Positions 42,180-53,645 of a DNA stretch of 64,000 nucleotides are shown here, in pieces (positions within the stretch are counted from its first letter, which is position 1; the number at the start of each line of letters is the position of its first letter). A model generated the notes under the pieces. It did no database searches. It worked only from the letters and a program-made list of their open reading frames with translations, and had not been told where the DNA came from. This stretch comes from Liopterus haemorrhoidalis (Eukaryota > Arthropoda > Insecta > Coleoptera > Dytiscidae), in contig OZ020617.1 of the NCBI GenBank assembly GCA_963971575.1, forward strand, positions 41,016,606-41,080,605, in the 5' to 3' direction. The position numbers and the translations under genes are program-made.

Positions 42180-42550
42180 GGTCAGTCGCGCCTCTGGGGG
42201 GGGGGGGGGGGTTATTAGGAGCTTGAGCACCACCCAGTCACTCAAGAATCACGTGTTTTTAGCGATTTTAGGAAGACACATGAGTTTCAGAATTCATGAG
42301 CTCATTTTTTTAGTCATCATTTGACCTTTTACTTGTCGACACTTGAATTTTGAAGGTAAAGTCTTTTTTGGTTTTTGATCCGCACTTGTTGTTTTTAGAG
42401 AGATGCGCGGGTCGTGTTAGAATGAGCCGGTCGGGTCAGTAATATCCCGCTAAAAATATAGGTGTCAGTCCATCTCTGCCCCTGTAAAACAATTATGTGC
42501 TTTGAGACCCCCCCCCCCTCTAAAACAAAACACAAGTTGCGCACCTCTTC
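42180..42550. mobile_element. Probable hAT-like MITE with poly-G
   Basis: CAGTCGCGCCTCTGG plus a 16-bp G run (42196-42211) on the left faces CAAGTTGCGCACCTCTTC near 42532-42552 on the right. Two decayed minisatellite units lie between. Ends are imperfect. Confidence 0.4.
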
Positions 42551-42664
42551 AGGAGTACCTTCTTAGATTGAACACACCATCTTATTTGTCCAAGTTCATA
42601 TTTTGAGCTTGCCCGCAGAATTTTGTTTGAGCCTAGTGGGTCCCAATAGGTCTGTCAACTTTCC

Positions 42665-42765
42665 CAGAGTTTCCCAAACTATGCTCCGAGGAGCACTTGG
42701 TTATCTGCGAGCGACGAATTCTTCTCGTGAAAAGTGCTCCGCGGTTCAAAAAGTTTGGGAAACTG
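42665..42765. mobile_element. 101-bp hAT MITE, CAGAGTTTCCCAAAC ends
   Basis: The left end CAGAGTTTCCCAAACTATGC and right end AAAAAGTTTGGGAAACTG are inverted. GTGCTCCG occurs subterminally on both sides. The flanks do not match. Confidence 0.7.
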
Positions 42766-42779
42766 GTCTAGAGAAACCA

Positions 42780-43920
42780 AACTACAAATAAAAGTTTGAT
42801 GGGCTCCCACATGTCGTGCTCTCTTCCGCGGTTGCGGTCCCTTGGTTACGCCAATGAATAGTTTCCAGTGGTTTTGTGTCCAGTTTTTTCTGATATGTCT
42901 TTATGTAAATCGGTCTAATTTTGTTTTACCTTCAATATTTTTTACAATTTCCATTTTAAAGCTTCTCATTTTAGATCTGTGACATCCCGAAATCTCCAGT
43001 AAATATTTAATAGTAAGAACAATTTATCTATTTTTTAAATCTACATTGGGTCAATGATTTGAGAATTCATTCATAATATTAAGAAACCTACTGTGTATAA
43101 AAACTATCGTTTTTTTAGGTGTATTACATCATCTACCTACTCATATAATGGTTTTGTATGTAATAGATCGCTTAGATATATAATTATGTTAATCTATGTT
43201 TCCAAAAGCTACTGGAAATATTTTTTGTTTAAATTTATTCTCAACATTATTAATACGATTTTTTTGTGCTAAAGGTAATTTGTTTTACCTAATAATATAA
43301 ATTAATATCAATTATATTAATAGTTGCAATTGATTATATGTTTTGTTGAATATTAGCACAAAGTTCGATGCGTTGCCTAATTCCTAGTAAATAGAGAAGG
43401 GAAATAGCGACTTGATATGATGCAGTTGTCATTTGTGAGTTGACTACCGTTGAGTTTTTTATACTAATTTATTTAGATTCAATTTTATAACGGTTATAGT
43501 AATTCGATTTTCTTTACCCTGGCGATTTTTAAGACAGACTTATTCGAACAAAAGCGTGTCTGAGTGAAATTTTGTTTTTGTTTAATTTTTGTAAAATTAA
43601 ATCTTAATAATGTACCGTGATGAGAAACGAAATAGAAATAAAAAATATCGAATTTTTGTGTTTTTGACAAAATTGATTATTTTTTAATTCATGGCTAAAT
43701 TATAACTAACAAGGTTATGACGTTTTTGTATTTATGACTAAGATAGTACGCGTCTCCTTTTGAAACTAAAAATATAATAAAATGTTTAACAACTGAGAAT
43801 CGACTTATGAGAACACGGTATGTAAATCAACTTGGAGAGGGTTCATGTGTGTACGTATACAGCTAGTTTGTACCTTTTTAATTTGTTTTGAATTATTTTA
43901 GTTTGTAGTTTTTAAGATAG
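42780..43920. other. Intergenic AT-rich sequence
   Basis: Nothing recognised on either strand. Confidence 0.5.
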
Positions 43921-43923
43921 AGA

Positions 43924-44080
43924 GCTGCCGTGGCTCCGTGGTAAGATGGCTGGCTACGGAGCACAGGGACGCGGGTTCGATACCCCCACCTCATTCGGAT
44001 TTTTATGTACCGAAATTGTCAGCTCTGAGGTCGACTCAGCTTCAAGTATTTAATACTTAAAATAAGGACCTGTTTAGACA
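43924..44080 (+). mobile_element. SINE family A, with tRNA-like head
   Basis: The head GCTGCCGTGGCTCCGTGGTA has an A box (TGGCTCCGTGG), and GGTTCGATACCCCC is the B box. The body CTCATTCGGATTTTTATGTA and TCAAGTATTTAATACTTAAA matches 660-830 on the other strand. This copy keeps the best Pol III promoter of the family in the window. Confidence 0.85.
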
Positions 44081-44084
44081 TAGA

Positions 44085-44730
44085 TACAGTCAAACGCAGA
44101 AAAAATGGCTGGTCAATAAAATATTTTACTGACGAAATTTTTACAATATTTTAATTTAATTTAAAAAATCAGCTGTGTAAGACATTCGATATTATCATAG
44201 ATGTCAACAGTCGATATCTTATAAACCGATATTCGTCCTTATATAAAATTCGAATACTGTAACAAAACGAAAATGTAATAAACACGAATAGAATGTTTAT
44301 ATTTGAAACAATTCTCATTGAAATTCTAAAATCATGGAAAGCAATTGTAACGTTGCGGTAAATTCCGCTTAATTACCGTTAATTACGATCCGTAACGTGA
44401 AGGAAATGAAGATTATTAAAAGATAAAACTGCAGAGGTATCGCTTCCTCTTATGTATTAACTATACCACTATAAACACGTTAACAACTTTCAAAAGATTT
44501 TTGAATCATGAACAAAAACTGCTTCCTGTATTTTTAATATCAAAGAAACCGACAGAAATGTCTAAATTTTACACTAAAAAAAGATGATTATGATTAATAA
44601 TTTAATTTTGGACAGATTTAGGATGTTAACAAAAAATATTGTTAATGATTTAAAATTAGCGCTTTATAAGTCATTCATAATAATTCAGCGTGTAATAATT
44701 GATATCTTGCTGTAGTGTCGCTGCCAAGTG
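44085..44730. other. Intergenic AT-rich sequence
   Basis: Nothing recognised. Confidence 0.5.
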
Positions 44731-44738
44731 GTGCGATA

Positions 44739-45568
44739 TAGAGATGGGTCGTTCATGAACGAACCGGCTCAGTACACTGACCTAAGTGACACGGTTCACC
44801 AAATTGAAATGAGCCGGCTCACGGCTCACTGTATAGTTTCAAGTTTCAAGAATACGATTGGTCGGGCGATTGTGAGAAGTGACCGGAGTGATCCGAATCT
44901 GGATCGATGTCATGTTGAACTTCACGAGAACTCGGCTTGTAATGTATTATCATAAAGTGTATTTTGTAGGGCAGTTTATTTGAAACTAATAGGCTTAGTC
45001 TGTATTTTCTTACAACCATACTATATAAAAATATTGCCCAAATCCCAGATGTCCGATTTATAAGGGCAATAAACATCGCCATAAACTTAACACATCTGGT
45101 TTAAAATACAGTAACTACAAGTGAATTGTTTGTTTCAAAAATGTTAAATAAGAGCCGGGGCTAAGCGACGTTCTACCTACGAGCAAACGTCCGACAACTG
45201 ACTGACCTGTGTCTCGGGATCATGTTTACAGTTCATATATTGCAAGAACCGGCTCTAAGCAAGAGCCGGCTCTAAGCGACGTTCTACCTACGAACATATT
45301 TAGAAACCTAAATAATGATATTAGGTATTCGAATTAAAATTAACAAAAAAATATTTTATATAATTTTTTAACGACCGACCTGTGTCTCGGAAACATGTTT
45401 ACTTAACCGGATCACTGAGCCGGATCAATGAACCGGCTCAACAAACTGAACGACTTCCACTGATCCGGTTCCGCAAACTGAGCCGAAATTCCCATCTCTA
45501 CTACGAACTAACGACCGACCTGTGTCTCGGAAACATGTTTGCTTAACCGGATCACTGAGCCGTCTCTA
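44739..45568. mobile_element. hAT element, TAGAGATGGG ends, copy 2 (inverted)
   Basis: The left end is TAGAGATGGG; the right end is degenerate, CCGTCTCTA. The flanks GTGCGATA / GTGTGATA match at seven of eight. An internal CCCATCTCTACTACGAACTA at 45492-45511 suggests a duplicated or extended right end. It is inverted relative to copy 1 and shares its GAGCCGG subterminal repeats and internal segment. Confidence 0.85.
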
Positions 45569-45829
45569 GTGTGATATATATTGTGTCCTAGATCTCTTCG
45601 CTGGAGCATAGGGCCTTTACAAATTCTGTGAAGAGCAAGCTTCTTCACCTAGCACCAAGTAGTTCCGTGGACATCAAGTTCTTTATGTATTGTTCTCCTC
45701 CGTGTGGATACAGCAAAGCCGTAGGAACGGGTTGGCGTCGAGGCACTTGCTACGGGCGCGAAGTTTGATGAAGGGTGCGTGGCCTGACGAGGGGTGCCAT
45801 AGTGTAACTTGGTCCATTAAAAGCGAAGG

Positions 45830-46090
45830 TTTTTTTTTTGTTTGCTCGTCACTTGGATTTAGGAGGTGAGGACCTTTTTTTTGCTCATCACTTGGTCTTG
45901 AGAGGTGGGGACCGTTTTTTTTTGCTCGTCACTTGGTTTTGGGAGGCGAGGACCCGTTTTTGATCGTCACTTGGATTTGGGGGGTGAGGACCTTTTTTTT
46001 GCTCATCACTTGGTTTTAGGAAGTGAGGACCTTTGTTTTACTTCTCACTTGGATGTGGAGGGTGAAGAATTTTGTTTTGTTTTACTAATT
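45830..46090. repeat. GAGGACC minisatellite, five units
   Basis: About five ~48-bp units of GAGGACC, poly-T, GCTCATCACTTGGATTTGGG. This is the longest clean run of the unit in the window. The surrounding sequence (45580-45830, 46090-46250) is GC-richer and appears to be one older unit split by this insertion. Confidence 0.8.
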
Positions 46091-46429
46091 GACTTTATTT
46101 GCCAAGGGCGCCAAAAACATTGCTACGGCTCTGGAATACAGGGCGACCTCTACGATGGCTTCCCTAGGGGTTCCACTCTAATGCCATTTTGGAGATGTCG
46201 TTTATTGCCTTCCGGAGGCTATACCCAATCCAGTTCCACTTTCTAGCCCGGATATCCAGACGATGAAAACGTAACTAAAAATGTTCAGATGAATTTTCGG
46301 GTGATCAATTCCGTACTCCGCTCAGAAACGAAATTAAAAATAAAAATAAATAAATAAAACCAAATTATACTCAAAATTAAAAACTCAATAATAAATCTAA
46401 TTTAATATTTCCAGGTTATTTTTTCGAAA

Positions 46430-46640
46430 TGCGAGGCTAATCGCCGATGCCAGGGGGTGAGCTCCTACACCTAGATGAGGGGTGAATGATTGTGAAAATA
46501 GGAGTAATGTAAACATATTATTCATACCCGAATAATATAATCAACGGGACATCGAACCAGCAACTTCTCAATTCAGACTGTTTTCACCAGTCAGAACTGC
46601 ACGATTTAACGAGCTCGATCAAACTGTTGGTTCTGTATCA
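46430..46640 (-). mobile_element. SINE family B, degenerate copy
   Basis: GCTAATCGCCGATGCCAGGG, GGTGAGCTCCTACACCTAGA and GAATGATTGTGAAAATAGGA are the inverse of the 7470-7590 body. The head (CGTGCAGTTCTGACTGG on the minus strand) is diverged. Confidence 0.8.
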
Positions 46641-46779
46641 AAAATACAAAAAAAACTATTTTTCGTAAAAATAATTAGATTAAATATCCCGTAAGTAATA
46701 TTCAAGTATCAAAGTACCCAGCAAACATTTTTATCCGGACCAGTACTGGTAAAGCACATACTCGCCGGCATTGAAAGTA

Positions 46780-47046
46780 ATGGGCCAGTGCTGGCATTTC
46801 GTACTGGGCCAGTACCCCGGTGTCCCGTGGCCCTTAGCTGGTCCATTGATGTATCAGTTGCTGGCCCAGCAACGGTAAAGTGCATTGAAAGTAATGGGCC
46901 AGTGCTGGCATTTCGCACTGGGCCAGTGCTGGCATTTCGCATTGGTCCAGTGCTGGCATTTTGCACTGGGCCAGTACCCCGGTGTCCCCGTGGCCGTTAG
47001 CTGGCCCATTGATGTATCAGTTGCTGGCCCAGCAACGGTAAAGTGC
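46780..47046. repeat. Tandem GGGCCAGTGCTGGCATTTCGC units
   Basis: A 24-bp unit is repeated several times, within a larger duplication of about 145 bp (GGCCAGTACCCCGGTGTCCC..CCCAGCAACGGTAAAGTGC occurs twice). GC-rich and palindromic (CCAG..CTGG). Confidence 0.85.
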
Positions 47047-47202
47047 AAAATAATCGCATTAGTTGCAAGATTTATTTCTGACAGACTAGTGCTTATATTA
47101 TACCCACTCTCTAGTGTTTCAATTGTAATATATGTGTACTTACCCAGTATTAAAATAAATTAATGGTTAGGTGCAAAATAAATACTCATTTGGCCATTTT
47201 CA

Positions 47203-47346
47203 CCATCGTTGAATAAATTTATTTAACAAGTAAAGTTGACAATATCGCATCGGTTTTAAACTATTAATGAAGAAATTAACATTGCTGTCAATAGAATGAT
47301 GCGATATTATTAACTTAAGTTGTTAAATAAATTTATTCAACGATGG
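47203..47346. repeat. 144-bp palindrome
   Basis: CCATCGTTGAATAAATTTAT then TTAACAA at the left is exactly inverted at the right end, with partial pairing (GACAATATCGCATC / GATGCGATATTATT) further in. It may be a small nested MITE. Confidence 0.75.
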
Positions 47347-48982
47347 TAAAACTAGCCGATTGTAAATTGAATTAACAGTTATAATTTATTGATTTATTTA
47401 TAAATATTAAATAAATATAATTTCAGGAATAACAGGAATTATTTTATTTAATTTATTAATTTAATGAAGAATTTTAAGAAAATGGTTTTCTACCATTTCG
47501 GTCAAACCAATTTCATCCTAAAGATAAGGGGTGACTAATAATTTTCGCCAATATTCGTCTTGTATTATCTACCACATCTTTTCCCCCTGACTTGAAGAGT
47601 GCCAACCTAAAGAAATCATACTTGTTAAAATAAATTCAATAAACAAATTTTATAAGCATTAATGCTATAAGCTGTTCACTTTTGTAAGAACAAACTAGAT
47701 CTGGTTATTTTGGTGATTTTTATAGTGTATTACTGACTTTGAGAAACTTGGTTATATTGTAAAAAAAGCTTTACAGTTTTGGATTAAGTTTGTATTATTT
47801 TAGGTTAGTATTATATTTACAAAATATTTAAGATGTCACTATTCAAAATGAAATATGACAAATTATATTTTTTAAATGACATATTTATAATCTTGTATCA
47901 GATTTATTAATAATTGAAAATTTTATTACATGAAAAAAACTATGATTGAACTAAACTAAAAATTAAACAATTTAATATGAAATAGTTTGTGTAAACTACG
48001 TCCTTAAATCTAACAAAACACACACAAATCACAATAAAAAACTGTATAATGCTCACAATCAATAACTATTCAAATACACATCTTTAAAAACTGTTCACCA
48101 ACACGTCCCAACTTGTACTCACAGAATATCACTTGTACCGACCCTCGAAGGCCACGCCATTAGGGTGTTTTATGACTAAGAACGGTCAGACTTTTCAAAT
48201 TATTACATTCAAAAAAAGTTATAAACATAAGCACTGGCCCGCTAGAAATAATCTTGGATTAATACAAATAAGGAATGCTTATAAAATGCTGGTAAAGTAC
48301 TTCGTATAGGCGGAGTGCGAAATACAAATGTGAAGTACATTATTAATACTGGCGTTGCACTTACTTTTGGTGCCAGCAATGTACCAGCGTAAAAGCAGTT
48401 TGCCGGCGTTCGGCCGTTAGTTCAATGTTTGCTGGGTAGATTATCATAAGTTAACATTTTTCAAATCTTAAAATTAGAAATAACTAAAAATGTATTTTTA
48501 TTTTTTAATCTACTCTTCAAGGCATTCAAGATGTCATTATACTAAAAAACTAAAATTATTTTTTTATACTTTGCGTTCACAATAATATCATTGTTACACT
48601 AAAAGCAGTTTAACAATAGAAGCTATTGTTAAATTTTTTTTTGGTGACTTTTTAATTTGAGCGATTGGCAGTACTACTCGTTTACGGCATGTCATTGATA
48701 ACCTCAAATATTTTAAAATGTTTATTTAATATAATTTGTAAGTATTTCCATGTCAGATAAATATTTTATAATATTATTATTAAGAAAATTCAAAAAGATT
48801 GTTTTTTGTTTTGTATCCGTCAAATTACTGTTGTGTTATCACAGATATTGTTTTATTATACATTGTTGCTATGGTGACCGCATTTCACAATAATCCCTAG
48901 ATTGTATATCAATATTTATTATAAATGAAATTTTAAAATTTCTATAAAAGAAGTGATGCAAAGTATAAAAAATAGTAAATTA

Positions 48983-49123
48983 TGCTCGTTTTATACGACG
49001 TATTATCACACTTGTTACTTTGTCACACTTGTTACTTGTTACTTTGGAGTAACAATGTCCTCGCTTCGCTCGTCGTACTCCAAACAAATCGTGTGACAAT
49101 ACATCGTCTTATAAAACTCGTAC
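48983..49123. repeat. Imperfect inverted repeat
   Basis: GCTCGTTTTATACGACGTAT faces ATCGTCTTATAAAACTCGTA. The loop carries CTTGTTACTTTG repeats and a short GC patch TCCTCGCTTCGCTCGTCGTA. Probably a MITE. Confidence 0.55.
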
Positions 49124-49199
49124 ATTAATATACTATTTTGAAAAATATAAAAAAAAATCAAAATCTATCGAAATAATATTTCAATAAAAAATTCCAAGC

Positions 49200-49590
49200 G
49201 TACTATTCGTTTCACATTAATTTGCATTACTCTAAATTTTCGAGGGGAATTTTGAAGGAAAACAAGGTGGGGAACAAAGATTATTGACATATTTGGCAAA
49301 AAAAGAGTCGTACATACTTGAAAGTGAAATATTACTGTTCCTGAAATATTAGTGTTCCCTCTATCTTGATATATCTACCCTGTATAAAAGTTAATTTTTT
49401 AAATAATATTTGGACTTTAATCCATGTGTTTTTTAGAAATACCTGTCAGTATTTTTCGTATATGTGAGTCTGAGATTTGTAAACGCATGCCAAATTTCAA
49501 CTGTTTCGATCAAACCTATTGTCTACAATTTCTATCGTACAAAGAGACAGATACATGAGTGATGTTTTAAAAGTTTCTTGGTTATATGTA
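49200..49590 (+). repeat. Fragment of CAGA/tRNA-like dispersed family
   Basis: GCGTACTATTCGTTTCACAT, ACAAGGTGGGGAACAAAGAT and CGCATGCCAAATTTCAACTG follow the 26.7-27.1 kb order, strongly diverged. Confidence 0.55.
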
Positions 49591-49668
49591 TTTCTTATTA
49601 CAGCAGGCGTAAGCCCTTTTGGCGCCCGGAGCAAGAACAACCAAACTGCGCCCTTTTAACAAAATGTG

Positions 49669-50777
49669 CAGTGGCGTACCGAAGAAGGGGATTGGAGCCA
49701 TGTGCATCCCCCAATTGTTTAAGGACAACAATATCAACAAAAATATAGAAATATTTTAAATTTTTTCACGAGTTTCGCATTTCTTTTTTCTTTGTATAGC
49801 TACATATATCATCTGGTCTGGTTTTCAGCTGTATTTTACTAGATTTGTTTCAGTAGTTTCAGTGAAATTCATGTTTTCCGTTCATATTTAACGCATTTTC
49901 TTGAAATTATCAGCGACAACATACGTTTCGTCAGTGGCAAAGTAGGTATACGATTCATGTACTATTCAGAAGTCGCTGTGTCACCCCCTGAAGATAACTG
50001 GCGTTGTTTTGCGGAGTCTATGCTTCTCGATAGGGCAATTCTATACAGCGCATTCGCGTGTCAAGCAACGTCCTGGTAGCGCCTAATAATACAACTAAAA
50101 AGTTTTTCAAGAGGCTCTTTGTAAAGTAATACTGTTCAGTTTTATCCTGGTCTTTCACTTGTTTACAGTATTATTTTCTGTCCTGTCACCTACTTAGTTA
50201 ATTACGAGTAAGTATATTGTAAGTTTCCAAAAAATGTAGGTCAACAATAACGAACTGTCCCCGAGCGAAACCGAGCGGGGTACCTATAGTCTATCTCAGA
50301 AAGAGCGATAGTAATAAATCTTCTTGCCAGGCAGTTACCAGTGGCGTGCACATTGTAAACACGTTTAAATTGGTTTTGTGTATTTCTGTATTACTATTTA
50401 TCATTTTATTAAACGCACGCCTGTGACCATATTTATCATATCATTAAACGCATGCCTGTGACCATATTTTTCTTCAAAATTTTAGGGTAAAATTTTTATG
50501 ATCTATTGTGTTTAACCCCAGTTCGTATTCCCATATAAGATGTGCGGCACACTCGGTTGTTTTTTAACAATATTTCGTTTCGAACTATTCATATTTTGTG
50601 TGAAAAAGCAATAACTTTTTACAAATAATAAATTTCAATACTATTGCTCTTTCTGAGATAGACTATAATAAGTACATATATTGATATAGAAATAAAAAAT
50701 TATATTTTTGTTTCAAACAAAAATAAGTGTAATCATCTTTTGCAAACCCCCTTCATAAATTTCTGGATACACTACTG
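49669..50777. mobile_element. hAT-like element, CAGTGGCGTAC ends
   Basis: The left end CAGTGGCGTACCGAAG and right end TGGATACACTACTG are imperfect inverses. The flanks AAAATGTG / AGGATGTG match at six of eight. GGGGGATTGG-like and CAAACCCCCTTCAT subterminal blocks correspond. Confidence 0.65.
50287..50665. mobile_element. TA-flanked MITE, TAGTCTATCTCAGAAAGAGC ends
   Basis: TAGTCTATCTCAGAAAGAGC is present in inverted form at both ends with ~27 bp nearly identical, between TA dinucleotides (50285-50286, 50666-50667). 379 bp, non-coding. Confidence 0.85.
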
Positions 50778-50869
50778 AGGATGTGTGTATTTGAGATCTC
50801 GTTTTGGCGCCCCTAAAAGCGTGGCGCCCTGGGCCTGTGCCCCTCTCTCCCCTGCCTCTTATAAGCGCT

Positions 50870-52680
50870 CCAGAATTGAAGTACGTTAATAAGTAAATTC
50901 TTTGATAAGCAAAATACCTTCTACATAAAATTGATTTTTATTTCTTAATCTATAGATTTTGTTAAAGAGACGTTATCTTACTGATAAAATGTTTAGAGAT
51001 TTCTCGAAATATTTAAATTATAAGATAACACAAAAATAAAAATACAATATGATTTCATAAGAAGTTTAACCAGCAGCAGCCATTTTGTAATTCTATTGAA
51101 TAGTACCAAAAGCTAATTACTTTTTAGTATTCTTTTAGAAATAAAATTTCCTGTGGTATAATTTTCAAGATACACGTGTAAGTTTGATGTACAGTATTTT
51201 ATCACATTGGTGAGACTACATCCGTTCGAAGCAGCGAGCAGTCAGTTGTGCTGCTTGCTATGTTAGTGCGTACAGTTTTGACTTCCAACTTGTACAGAAA
51301 TTCAAACCGTATAGAACCGTGTATTATAGACAATAGTTTTATAAAAAAACAAACGCCTGTGATGATAATTAAATATAAAATAATGCTATATCATTGTGTA
51401 TGTAGTGAATTAAGATTTATAGGTTAGAATTGTGTCAAGAGGGGTTGTTATAGTATTGATTTTGTCTGTTCTAACCACAAACCCTTGTATAGTTTTACTT
51501 TTTGTGATAAATAGTGCAGTTTTAAATAAATCTAAACTTATTGTGATACAAATATAGTGCTTAAACTCTAGTCTATGCTTAGAAAAACGCTTAAAACATG
51601 TAAAATTAACATTAAACTTATAAAATATTTTTCCGATGGCGTTTGTGGTGGTTCTAAAATACTCAAGTGTTATTTTTAAGTGTAATGTGTCAAAGATAAT
51701 ATGAAGTGCAACTCTTAAGGGTAAGTTTGTTATGATTTCAAAATAGATGCTAGTTGAAAGAACGCGTCTGTCGCTAAGATAGCTTTTGTTTACAAACAGT
51801 CTCATCGCTGGCATTTGTTTTATGCCATGTGGCCTTGTTAGTTTTCATTTATTTTTGATAGTAATTGACCTTTTTATTGCAAGTTTAGGGCTGTTTAGCA
51901 ACGCGAGTAATTATTGAATATGATAAGAAATAATAACGCGTGTTACAATGTTGAATTGATAAATAAAAAGCAGAATGTAATTCTGATAAAATATCGCCTT
52001 GATAACATACAATTCAGTGGTACTATGTTACAGTGAAACATACTTTGGATCTATTAAATAATTTTGTTGTGGCGCCAATTTTTTGACGTAAAACTGACTT
52101 ACTGAAGTACGAAGTCCGATAAACAATACTTGGAAAATACTTCTAAAACATTAGTAATTATAAATTATTCTCAAATTAGTGAAAATATGTCCAGCCGTTT
52201 TTGCGTAAATCTCGGACAGACAGACAAAAATTGATTTGGTATTTGTCAAATACCCCGAAATTTGAAAATTTACTGTTTACAATTTTTTATTCTCCTCTAT
52301 GGTTTGAAACTTGTGTTTTGGTATAGAAACTAGAAAAAGTCTACAGGGGTCAGATCTATCCAAACCACCGCTTCAAACGCGTTATCCTCACAATAAATTA
52401 AAAAAATATATATCTATATATTTATACATATTTTATTTTCAACGTCCGTAAATTCGGTAAGGTACAGTGCCGTTTATTGTGATCACAATTTCGATTGAAT
52501 ATTGATTATTTTAAGTGGTGATTCTAATAACCGAAAATCGAAATAGAAATTTTGAATCGGTCCTTTTAAATTAGATTCTACCGAGCGATCATTATTTTTT
52601 TACCGTTACATAACAGTAAACAATGAGTTTAAAAATATCAAAACTGTATTCTAATTCACAGCTGAAAATCCCAAATTAAC
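50870..52680. other. Longest stretch without transposon signs
   Basis: About 1.8 kb with no paired termini or transposon motif. GAGCAGTCAGTTGTGCTGCT at 51236-51255 resembles an insect initiator (TCAGT) context. A minus-strand frame of 134 codons (51410-51814) is open but has no recognisable motif and AT-driven composition. I cannot call a gene, though a non-coding first exon is possible. Confidence 0.3.
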
Positions 52681-52687
52681 AAAGAAT

Positions 52688-52918
52688 CAGTTGCGGCGCT
52701 AGCGAGGGGTACGGGGGGGTGCTGAAAAGTTGTTTTGGCCCCCAGTTGGGTTGGGCCCTAGAATTGCTTGGAAAAATATATTTTAGAAGTAAGGACCTTT
52801 TTTTTAGGCCATTACTTGTATTTTCATATGTAAACAATACAAAATTATTTCCTGTCCCCCCACCCAAATTTTACTCAAAATTTTTTGCCCCAGATTTTAA
52901 GAGCTAGCGCCGCCACTG
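52688..52918. mobile_element. hAT MITE with perfect CAAAGAAT duplication
   Basis: The ends CAGTTGCGGCGCTAGCGAGG and GAGCTAGCGCCGCCACTG lie between perfect 8-bp copies CAAAGAAT (52680-52687, 52919-52926). It contains one AAGGACC + poly-T unit. Recent insertion by the intact duplication. Confidence 0.92.
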
Positions 52919-52926
52919 CAAAGAAT

Positions 52927-53270
52927 CAATCAGATTACTACGTTTGCCCGAACTTACCCGAGGAACAACGAATATATGTGTTGCTAACTTAATATCTGTT
53001 ATCAACTCATTAGCATGTAGAGAAAAATAGTGTTCATTTAATAATCAATTCGTATAAGGAATAAAAATAGAATGTACGCTTATGTGTACATGTCCTTGGA
53101 AATAAGTTTGATAACTAAATGTTTCTGTCAAGTATTGCATAACGTTCAAGATTTAATGATCGCTCTGTATAAAGCGGTTGATTCTAATAACCAGTGATCA
53201 CAATAAACGACGCTTACTGTATTTAACTATTATGGTTCATAGTGTGTATACTCAATTTTTTTTATGGTTT
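52927..53270. other. Intergenic AT-rich sequence
   Basis: Nothing recognised. Confidence 0.4.
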
Positions 53271-53279
53271 TTGACCAAC

Positions 53280-53645
53280 CCTTCTTGTGAAACAGAGTGG
53301 AGAATAAAAGTTTTTTGACACATTTTTGTCGAAAAACATGTAATTTATTTTTTCTTTTTCAAAATTAAATTATTGATTCCATGTATTAAGAATTTCCCTT
53401 TGATACAGCACTCAAAAAAAAAAAATACAAAATCATACTTATTTATATTTTTCGCCTGATATATTTGTCTGACGTCTCGGTATTTTTGCTACATGTGGGT
53501 TAAAGAGTAGTATTCGCATGTCAAATTTCAACTTTCTAGGTCCAACTGTTTGGTCACAATTTCTATCGAACTGACAGACACGTGATGGTACAACGGTTTC
53601 TTGGTTATACCTACGAAATCCTAAAAGACTGACTTAATTTTTGTG
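53280..53645 (+). repeat. Fragment of CAGA/tRNA-like dispersed family
   Basis: CGCATGTCAAATTTCAACTT, CAATTTCTATCGAACTGACA and TTCTTGGTTATACCTACGAA align with the 3' half of 26079-27145. The microsatellite has been reduced to one unit. Confidence 0.65.

Larger units (their letters stand above)
46717..48436. mobile_element. TIR element, CCCAGCAAACATT ends, TA flanks
   Basis: CCCAGCAAACATTTTTATCC and, inverted, CCCAGCAAACATTGAACTAA are flanked by TA (46715-46716, 48437-48438). 1720 bp. Near the left end are tandem repeats rich in GGGCCAGTGCTGGCATTTCG; the right subterminal region has the related CTGGCGTTGCACTTA..GCCAGCAATG. No transposase seen. Confidence 0.75.
49606..50861. mobile_element. hAT-like element with two nested insertions
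   Basis: CAGGCGTAAGCCCTTTTGGCGCCC-type left sequence and GGCGCCCTGGGCCTGTGCCC..CCCCTGCC at the right face each other. They are separated by the element 49669-50777, which itself contains 50287-50665. The exact outer ends are uncertain. Confidence 0.5.

Noticed and set aside
46709..47163. Overlapping frames with repeated HFALGQCW or NASTGP units
   Set aside because: They come from the 24-bp GC-rich tandem repeat read on both strands.
51410..51814. 134-codon minus-strand frame
   Set aside because: No known motif, composition set by AT-rich codons, no splice or start context. Kept only as a note under the gene-poor stretch.
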